Shown here: in pieces, positions 55,603-64,000 of the stretch
Numbering within the stretch: position 1 is the stretch's first letter
Layout of the letters: each line of letters opens with the position of its first letter
Source of the DNA: Papaver somniferum
Taxonomy: Eukaryota > Streptophyta > Magnoliopsida > Ranunculales > Papaveraceae
Assembly: GCF_003573695.1 (NCBI RefSeq)
Contig: NW_020621936.1
Coordinates: 4,154,001 to 4,218,000, forward strand
Reading direction: 5' to 3'
Length of the DNA: 64,000 nucleotides
Position numbers and translations under genes: made by a program
Notes under the pieces: generated by a model
Told to the model about the DNA's origin: nothing
What the model saw: only the letters and a program-made list of their open reading frames with translations
Database searches by the model: none

Positions 55603-58600
55603 TGTAAGGATCTGTAAGCACGTCAACACTATTAGACCATTCAAGAGACGATTTAGCCGTTAATGACTCAACTAGTTAAATACGAATGTAAATTTATAGA
55701 TATTAATATAACAACGATATAGATACGAAACTAGTACCATTGAATAGATCTCGAAAAGTTATGCGAAAAGGACTGCTCGAACGTGTCATTCGGGTACCGG
55801 ATGAAGAAGATATCATTAGTTTTGTACGAAAGGGTAAAATCGACATTTTATCGGAGCTCGGTGTGTCCAGATCGTTGGGAACCCCAATATCTTCTTTGGT
55901 TTTATCCAAACCTTGCGTAAGAGAAATTCATTTTCTCTTCTTCTTTCTCTCACTTCTTCTTCTTTTTTCCTTCTCTTCTTCTGTTGTTGTGTGAGTTTCG
56001 ATTTGAGAGAGTTTGTCGAAGAGAATTAATTGATGAAAGAGTATGGATGATGAAGGAGATGATGTGGTTGCAGTTCATGGTGGAAAAATCATTCGGAGAT
56101 CAGCGAATTAAAGTAGGGAGAACTAAATTAGGATTTTGTGATTTAGGTTTGATTTTGTATACAATTGATAAGTTATTGGGTTGTTGTTTGACGAAGAGCA
56201 GAAGGGTTGAGGTTAAAATGAAGATCTAAAGTCGTTCTAATGATGATTGAAAACTAGGGTTTAACGTTCTTCCCCAAATTGAGAATTAGGGACTCACGGG
56301 AAAGCTAAACAAGAATTAAAGGATGGAATAAAAAGATTTGAGATGAGTATTGAATAATTGGGAGCATGAGAATGAAGTTGCATGTGAAATCAAAGTCTCA
56401 GATGATGAAATTGGTGATGGTGATGAACTTCGGGTCTAGAACGATAATTTTAGGGTTTTAATTGAAGTAAGTGGTGAAGTAATAATTCAGAGGATGCTGA
56501 TACTTGGGTAAGTTTCCGACTTGTCTTAATTATAGTAGCTTGAGTTGAATTGGTTTGTTTTCATAGTATGTGTAGTTGGGAAGTGAACCGAGGTTGATGT
56601 GGGAATGTATTTGGAGGTGAACTAGTGGTGTTAATGTATGATTTGTAGATATGAAGTTAAATATGGAACTGATATTGGTAGTGTTGAAGGATAACTGAAG
56701 TTTGAATGTAACTCTCAAATAGAGTCAGGTGGTATTGCTGCTGCTGAGGGAGTTGTTGTAATTGCAGGTGCAATTAAAATGAGAAACATACAGGTCTTTG
56801 AGTTGTGTTACAGGGAAAGTGTGGTGGAATGGGTTCTTAGGTTTGAACTGTTGGTGGTTGAGTAATGATAGTGTTTTGGTCTATGTGGATTAGTATTGTT
56901 GTGGATATCAGGAAGGAGAAATGAGATGTTAATGTGGAGTTTTGAGTGGATTGAAGTTCCTTTAGATGAATGCTAATTTAGCTGCAGGTGGTGATTGTGA
57001 AGAGATTAAATTTAGAAATGAATTTGAACTATTGTTACAGATGGAGATTTGGTTGTAGTTAAAATTAGTCCAAGAACCAGAACTAGTATGAAGTTGGAAT
57101 TAGAGTTAGTGGTATTGTTATAGTTGTAATTAATCTGAACTGGTGGAGATTCAGTTTTAGTGTACATTTTTGTTTGAATTCATATGAGAAGTGAAGGTGT
57201 TGCATATTGTTTGTTGTTGCAGAAGTGATGATGGAATTGGTAACTGTTTGGTGAAAGCCTGAGATCAGGTTGGTAGATCTTATGAAGTAGTTTTGAGTTT
57301 AGGCTTGTGCATTTTGTTTTGTGATGCACCATCTTGGTGCATTAGTGCTTGTGGTCTGTGTCACAACTCAGGCTAGTGTTGTTCTATCAGCTAGATGTCT
57401 GACTGATTGTTTGTGTCTGACTCAGTTGACCTGACTGAGTTGAATCGTCTTGACTTACCGAGTTTACGCTGCCTTAACATGAGTTGATTCAGTTGACCAA
57501 TTTAGACTATGACTCCTTTAACCGATACTGGACTTTGACTATTGACGTTGACTGTTATATTTACTGTTAGTTGACCCTGTTGGGCTAGGCCTTGTTTAAT
57601 GGGCCGGAATAAGCCCGCGGGTCATGCCTTGGGCTTAGAGTTAGTTTTCCTATCTTGATGGACCCTTTATGGTGCGAATTAGCTTTTGGTTGTAGGTATT
57701 CATAAGACCTATCAGATGGACTATAGAATCAACCCAGTTGAGTTAGTAAAACCTTTGATGTGATGAAGGAAGAGAATGAAAGAGATGTAAAACCATAAAT
57801 GGGATTAGAACCATTAGATATTTCACTTAGCCTATAACTAGAGATTTGTATGATATTATGTTATGAGCCTTGTGTGAGCCTTTTGGAAAACTTCTTATAT
57901 TGCTTGTGTAATCAACAATTAGTCTTTATTATCAACGATCGATTCAAGGATATACTAGTGGATTGAAGGTCTCGAGTTGGGCGAGGCTTTGTCATCAAAC
58001 CAGGTGGGAACTCTGTAACCTTCTTGTAATCATTGAGCTTTCTTTTATATGCGAGCATGATGAGTCTATACTATTTGAGTGCATGATAGCGTATACTGTG
58101 ATGTTCCATTTCTTGTATCTTGAGTATGACGTATATGTTGAATCTGTATTTACGGTGTTGCTATGATGTTTTGTGTTTGATATGCATTGTGAGATTTCCC
58201 TACAAGGAGTGTCTGTGTTTCCCCACGGCTCTTAGCTAAGTTAAGCAAGGCGGTAATTCATCTGTCGACAATATTATTTAGTAGGGCGGTAATTCATCCG
58301 CTTAAATATTATTATATCTCTTTCATTTGTACGACGGTAATTCATCCGTTATAATATTACTGCTTATTAATATAGTAGGACGGTAACTCATCCGTTTGAA
58401 TAGTATCTTAGTAGGGCGGTAATTCATCTATTATGATATTATATTATACTATTTTATTTGAGGGAAATCACTCGTGTGCATATTATACTTGTTTGTCTAA
58501 CTTTATGATCTTGATGGTATATTCTAAATCATGGTTTGTATGGGCACTCAGTGTGGATGATGTTATTATTATTGATTAGGGTTGCTTTCGCATCGTCTTC

Positions 58601-59089
58601 TCCAACGAGTTTGGCGAGGTTAGAGTGACACTTGCTTCGTGATGCATAAATTGTTGTATGATTTGTTTCTTCTTGTTTTCTTTCAATTTATAATCTTTAG
58701 AACTGCGATGCATGTTAGTGATTACTTGGAAGTTATATGTTTCCATTGGGCACCCCTTTGAGATGATGTGCTCACTCGTTCCCACTTCAGTTTCACTTTT
58801 CAGAAGAGATGGTGTGCTTGAAGGCATCCGATTCCGTAGTTTAAATCGATAGTCGATTAAGAACGTTTTGTATCTTTCAGATATATGAATTATTGTTGTT
58901 TGTAAAACAATACACTTATATATTAATATCTTTTGGGAGTTTCATCTATAAATTATCAGAGTGCTTGGGATTTAGTTTTTCTTTACTTTATGTAATTATG
59001 TTCCTTAAGACAAATGATCTAGATATTGTTACTTCAGGTTTAGGCTATAATCCTTTTGTCTAAGAAGGTTTAAGATTAGGGGCGTGACA
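55603..59089 (+). repeat. LARD-2 3' LTR
   Basis: Counterpart of 20699-24195, with the minisatellite at about 58249-58437. Confidence 0.9.
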
Positions 59090-59414
59090 ATCTTGTATCA
59101 TTATAAACTCCATGATGAATGCATTTAGTTTCAGCTATATGATTGCATCAAAACAAGTTGGTATGTGCTTTTCTTTGGTCTTGAAGTGTCTCCATGAAAA
59201 TTTCATTAGGATCCCGTTTTCGTACCTTTTCCAATTTTATTGACAAAAAGGGGGAGGATTAATATGTAGTTTACACTACAAATACATATGGTTTTCGGAT
59301 CATTATGTAAGGGGAAGTGGTTTTCGTGTTGAGACGAAGTATTGACTAAGGGGAGTGATACATATCACCATAGTATTGTTGTCGAAGTTGTGATATAATA
59401 ACTTTGATACTGTG
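59090..59414 (+). other. Copia-A 3' internal region after LARD-2
   Basis: This matches 24196-24520 and stops at the same Copia-B insertion point (after CTGTG). Non-coding. Confidence 0.8.
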
Positions 59415-61285
59415 TGAAAAAGCGGGGGTACAACAACCACACCCAATATTTCTCTTAGCAATCTGTATGGACAAACTCCAATATACTTTCTAGAGAATCA
59501 ACTAGACAGTCAGACTCAATCGAGCTAAAAAGTATATCAAAGAGTTTATATCTCAATCTCTCGATTTGATATATACTCAAGCAAATAGAAATCTGCGAGT
59601 CTTTATCAAATACTAGAGAGATAACTTGGATGGTACCAAAGACCAATATCCAAGTGTCAATCAATTTAAATCAACAACCAAAAGGTCGGATATTCTAATT
59701 GATTGAACTACGCACAACCTGTGATATTTCAATTATATAACAAAATATAATGCGGAAAATAAATCACACAGACACCAGAATTTTGTTAACGAGGAAACCG
59801 CAAATGCAGAATAACCCCGGGACCTAGTCCAGATTGAACACACACTGTATTAAGCCGCTACAGACACTAGCCTACTCCAAATTAACTTCGGTCAGGACTG
59901 TAGTTGAAACCCAACCAATCTCACACTGATCCGAGGTACAATTATTCTCCTATGTATCCGATCCCAGCATGATGCTACGTACTTGATTCCCTTAGATGAT
60001 ATCACCCATAATTAAGAGTTGTTACGACCCAAAGTCGAAGACTTTAATAAACAAATTTGTATCACACAGAAAAGTCTACGGTAATACATAAATCCGTCTC
60101 CCACGAATATACCTACGAGTTTTGTTCTGTCTTTTGATAAATCAAGGTGAACATGAACCAATTGATAACCCAGACTTATAGTTCCGAAGAACAACCTAGT
60201 ATTTCTAGGCTTGTGTAACCGTACCCAAACTTGTACATTTGTTGGTTCAACAATAGTTAACCAAATGGTTATCCAAATGATCACTTTCATATCAACCATA
60301 TTCTTCTTCACCATAACTAGTTCAAGTGACTCAAATGAACTAGCTAGAGAGTTGTTCAATTGCAAGGAAATCTTATGTAACTACACAAGACACAATCGAA
60401 GCAAAAACGATTTGATTCACTCGAATCGGTTCATGAACTATATAGCCACGGTTTGCAATTTGCATTCCTTAGTTTATATAAGAATAAGTTCACACACATC
60501 GTTTTTAGATATAACCTACTCAAGTTCGCGGATTGGATTCGCGGACTTAAGTTCCCGGACGGAGTTCATCTCCAGCAGAATTTCTCGGGTCGAGAACTTT
60601 CGCCAGTTCGCAGACTGAGTTCGCGGACTTAGCTCACCCCGCTATTCCGGTTCTCTTGATCAACAAAGTTCGCAAACTTCGGTTCAAGGAATAAGGACTT
60701 ATACATATATGTGTTTCCACAACAATGCTTATATCCTCCAATGGTTATATTATCTAAAATCTCATTTCAACCGTTGAAACATTCTTAGAGGACGTTGATA
60801 TTCTATAGTTGTTATTCGCAAACTATTTTTCGTCAAAGTAAGCAATTTTCAAAGTGATTGAAACTTGTCATGACTTTCGTCACTAGGTAAAGATGAACTT
60901 GGCTAAAGCGAAGCTTACCAATACATATTTCGAGAAATAGATAGGCGAGATAAACTCGGGTCGAAATAGCAAATGTGTATAATCTAAGTCTATATAGCAA
61001 AACGACTTTTGTCTCAAGATATGAGATAAATAGACTTTTGAGTGATAGATAAGTTCAAGTCTCCACATACCTTTTAGTCGATGAAGATCCAACGGTTCCT
61101 TGAGTAGTCCTTCGTCTTATATGATGATTTCCATGGAGTTCTTGAGCTCAACTACACTTTCTATCCTAGTCCGAGACCTTAGCTATAGTAGACTAGAAAT
61201 AAAGACTTATAGTTTTGATCACTAACATTGACAAACATGCTTGAGATAGAAACGCACGCGAGTTCGACCGAGCAATGCTCTAACA
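59415..61285 (-). repeat. Copia-B 3' LTR, unit II copy with internal deletion
   Basis: This is the minus-strand LTR equivalent to 24521-26889 but 1871 bp long. About 500 bp (equivalent to 25308-25812, including the TATA region) is missing at about 60203. The ends are intact. Confidence 0.9.
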
Positions 61286-62370
61286 ATCTCCCCCTTTGTC
61301 AATTTTAGTGACAAAACTATCAATACATATGGATTTACAAAAAATACATAAATTAACTTTTGTAGATCCTATTCCATATGCCTAATCTTCAACATTACTT
61401 GAAATTTTCGTCACTTCCAAGTACTCAAATGATCCCAAAGGTTGTAAGTTCAGCATCATCGTTGTTGAAAATCCGTAGCTATAACAACGATAAAACAAGA
61501 GTTCTCAATCATTGTTGTACAGTGTCATAGTATCATTACACAGCGTCAAAGTTCAATTGTATCACAACTTCAACAACAATACTATGGTGATATGTATCAC
61601 TCCCCCTTAGTCAATACTCCATCTCACTTGGAAAGCACTCCCCCTTACATAATGATCCGAAAACCATATGTATTTTTAGTGTGAACTACATATTAATTCT
61701 CCCTCTTTTTGTCAATAAAATTGGCAAAGGTACAAGAACGAGATCCTAATGAAATTTCCGAAAGAGACATTTCATGACCAAAAGAAAGAAACACATATCA
61801 TCTTATTTAGATGCAATCATAAAGCCAAAGATAAATGCATTCATCAAGGAGTTTATAAAGATACAAGATAACCCCTATAATATTCCACAGCCGCACTCCC
61901 CACAAAGATTTGGCAATTAAGCACAAGTTCAATTAAGAATTGTCCCCCATAATATGTCTTTCCCGAAGGAACAACAAAAGCGACCTTAATTTCAAAAGAA
62001 AAGAAAGATTTCTTTGGACATAACAAATCACATAGAAGTACGAATTTGAATCAAAATACCCAATTAAATTAACCACAAGAGAACCCATGATTAATTTGAT
62101 CGAAAATACACAACAAAACTAATCACAAAAGTAATCAATTTAATTGGTCATGATCATCATAAGAAAACTTACAGAGCAACAACTAAATAACCAAACAAGA
62201 TGATTAATTTAGTTGAATATGCTCGACATAAAGTACCTCACGGAACAACAACTAAGCTAATCATAAAAATAATCAACTTGGCCATTTAGTGCTCAATATA
62301 AGACACTTTATGGAGCCTCACAGTAATACATAAAAATATGGATCAGGGAAGATAAATACTACGGAATACA
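61286..62370 (-). other. Copia-B non-coding 3' internal region, unit II
   Basis: This matches 26890-27975, with the polypurine tract next to the LTR. No genes. Confidence 0.8.
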
Positions 62371-62375
62371 CAAGG

Positions 62376-64000
62376 TGTTAGAGCATAGCTCGGTCGACCT
62401 CGCATGCGTTGCTATATCAAACATGTTTGTCAATGTTAGTGATCAAAACTATGAGTCTTGATTTCTAGTCTATTATATCTAAGTCTCGGACTAGGATAGA
62501 AAATTGTAGTGGAGCTCAAGGACTTCATGGCGATTCATCATACAACGACGAAGATCTACACAAGGAACCGTGGAACTTGATCAACAAAAAGGTATGTGGA
62601 GACTTGAACTTATCTATCATTCAAAGGTCTATCTATTCTATCTCCTACTTCTTATGAGACAAAAAGTCGTATGCTATATAGACTGGATCATACACATTTG
62701 ACATTTCGAGCTGAGTATTCACTACTTATCTTTTTCTCGAAATCGTGTGTTGGTAAAGCGTTTCGCTTTGATCAAGTTTATCTTCACCTAGTGACGAAAG
62801 TCATGAAAAGTTTCAATTACTTTAATAATTGCTCTGACGTGAAACGGTCTGTGAATAACGGCTATATAACGTCCTCTGAGCATGTCTCAATAATTGGAAT
62901 GAGAGTTTAGATTACATAACCATGTATTCCTTAATCCGAAGTTTTCGAACTTTGTTGATTGAGAGAAACCGGAGGAATTGGCTTTGCCAATTCCGCGAAC
63001 CCAGTCGTCAAACTCAGTCCGCGAACTGACAGAAGTTCTCTTACCGAGAATTTCTGCTGAGATTTTTCAAAAACTCCTTTGCGTGTTTAGTCCGCGAACT
63101 GGCGGAAGTCTCTTTGCCGAGATTTTCTGCTGAGTTTGGAAAACTCTGCCGGTTGCCTTAAGTCCGCGAACTCGTTTGTGAGCTTAAGTGGTAATGATCT
63201 AAAGATGTGCTCTGAACATGAAACTTAAATTACTAAGAAATGCTTTATGAAAACCGTGGCTAAAGTTCATGAGACGATTCATCGAATCGAATCATCATTG
63301 TTTCAATTGTGTCTTGTGTAGTTATATAAGATCTCATAGCAATTGAACAACTCTTTAACTAGTTCATTTGAGTCAATTGAACTAGTTATGGTGAAGAAGA
63401 ACTAGGTTAATATGAATTGCTCATATGGTTAACCTTTTGGGTTACTATGTTGAACTAACATACACGTACACGTTTGGGCATGGTTTTCACAAACCCAGTA
63501 AACGTCTACCCAAGTGTGTGTGACAAGCTAAGTTTTCGACCTAACGGTTGAGAAATATTAGCTTGAATCTAAACCAGGTTTTCATCTAACAGTGAATATG
63601 GATTGCTTTGTAACTAAGGCAAAACCCAGATTTGAAGGCTATATAAAGGAGACATCTAGCATTGTGCAAAACTAATCCCCACACGTCTGTGTGATACTAG
63701 CGCGCTCGCTAGAGTCGATTCTCCTTTAACCTTTGGTTTTCTTCTCTAAAACCAGGTTAACGACTTAAAGACCTCATTGGGATTGTGAAGCCAGACCGAT
63801 ACTACTTTATCGTAGTTGTGTGACCTGATATTGCATCTTCTATCGTACGAGTACAATCTTTGATTGGATTGAGATCGTGAGAGTTCTCCGATAGGCAAGA
63901 TAAAGAAGTCACAAAAATCTTCGTCTCGCTGTTTGTGATTCCTCGACAAACCGCTTGTGTAGTCGGGAAGGATTGTTGAGAGGTGATTGATTAATCTAGG
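62376..64000 (+). mobile_element. Solo copia LTR, unit II copy, runs off the window
   Basis: This begins TGTTAGAGCATAGCTCGG after the same CAAGG (62371-62375) as the solo LTR at 27981. It matches that LTR to the right edge of the window, including the CpG-rich repeats (about 62990-63175) and the TATA motif near 63640. Whether it is solo here cannot be seen, but it is inferred from the duplicate. Confidence 0.88.

Larger units (their letters stand above)
51352..59089 (+). mobile_element. LARD-2, duplicated copy of LARD-1
   Basis: The LTRs at 51352-54808 (3457 bp) and 55603-59089 (3487 bp) enclose a 794 bp non-coding interior. The target duplication ATCTT (51347-51351 and 59090-59094) and the insertion point in Copia-A are identical to LARD-1. 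It is therefore the duplicate of that insertion, not an independent one. Confidence 0.92.

Noticed and set aside
1..64000. Host protein-coding genes, tRNA or rRNA genes
   Set aside because: Every long or recognisable ORF belongs to a retrotransposon. The PBS motifs only mimic tRNA ends; no cloverleaf or rRNA stretch was seen.
41594..64000. Independent reinsertion of the same elements as the reason for the repeated order
   Set aside because: Identical insertion points, target duplications and orientation for LARD, Copia-B and the solo LTR make independent events implausible.

Overview
The window is repeat-rich nuclear DNA from a flowering plant. It is AT-rich and consists almost entirely of nested LTR retrotransposons: Ty1/copia elements primed by initiator-Met tRNA, Ty3/gypsy elements of the Tat lineage, a large-LTR non-autonomous element with chromovirus-like ends, and one LINE fragment. 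I see no ordinary host gene, tRNA, rRNA or CRISPR array. The species cannot be fixed from the sequence; a eudicot with a large genome is my guess.

Layout, outermost to innermost. A LINE reverse transcriptase (1-1116) is cut by the end of a minus-strand copia-type LTR (1117-1268), followed by a broken transposon ORF (1269-1933). A plus-strand copia element (Copia-A) starts at 1934. Its 2.43 kb LTR is split by a Tat gypsy element (Tat-1, 3672-12587, target duplication TATCA). Its internal region carries a gag pseudogene (13349-14905) and a 128-codon ORF (15253-15639). A 7.8 kb element with 3.5 kb LTRs and a 0.8 kb interior is inserted there (LARD-1, 16432-24195, target duplication ATCTT). A minus-strand relative of Copia-A (Copia-B, 24521-41593) follows. 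It holds a solo LTR (27981-30380, target duplication CAAGG) and a second Tat element on the minus strand (Tat-2, 32226-41313, target duplication CTTCA).

At 41593/41594 the nested structure starts again. From 41594 to the window end, the same order recurs with the same insertion points: Copia-A LTR, gag, 128-codon ORF, LARD, reversed Copia-B LTR, solo LTR. This is a tandem segmental duplication (unit I about 2787-41593, unit II 41594 to beyond 64000). Unit II lacks Tat-1 (empty site at 42478) but carries its own extra insertion, a truncated minus-strand copia element (43122-48589). So Tat-1 and that copia fragment came after the duplication, while LARD, Copia-B and the solo LTR came before it.

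No element looks autonomous. Tat-1 keeps gag and protease but has lost RT, RNase H and integrase. Tat-2 keeps protease to integrase but has lost gag. Both carry an antisense coiled-coil gene behind its own TATA box, and both share a 925 bp block that is about 97% identical although the rest of the two elements has diverged strongly. Copia-A and Copia-B encode only gag (two CCHC knuckles) and the 128-aa ORF, with no pol. LARD encodes nothing I can defend. Any movement would have needed enzymes supplied by other elements.
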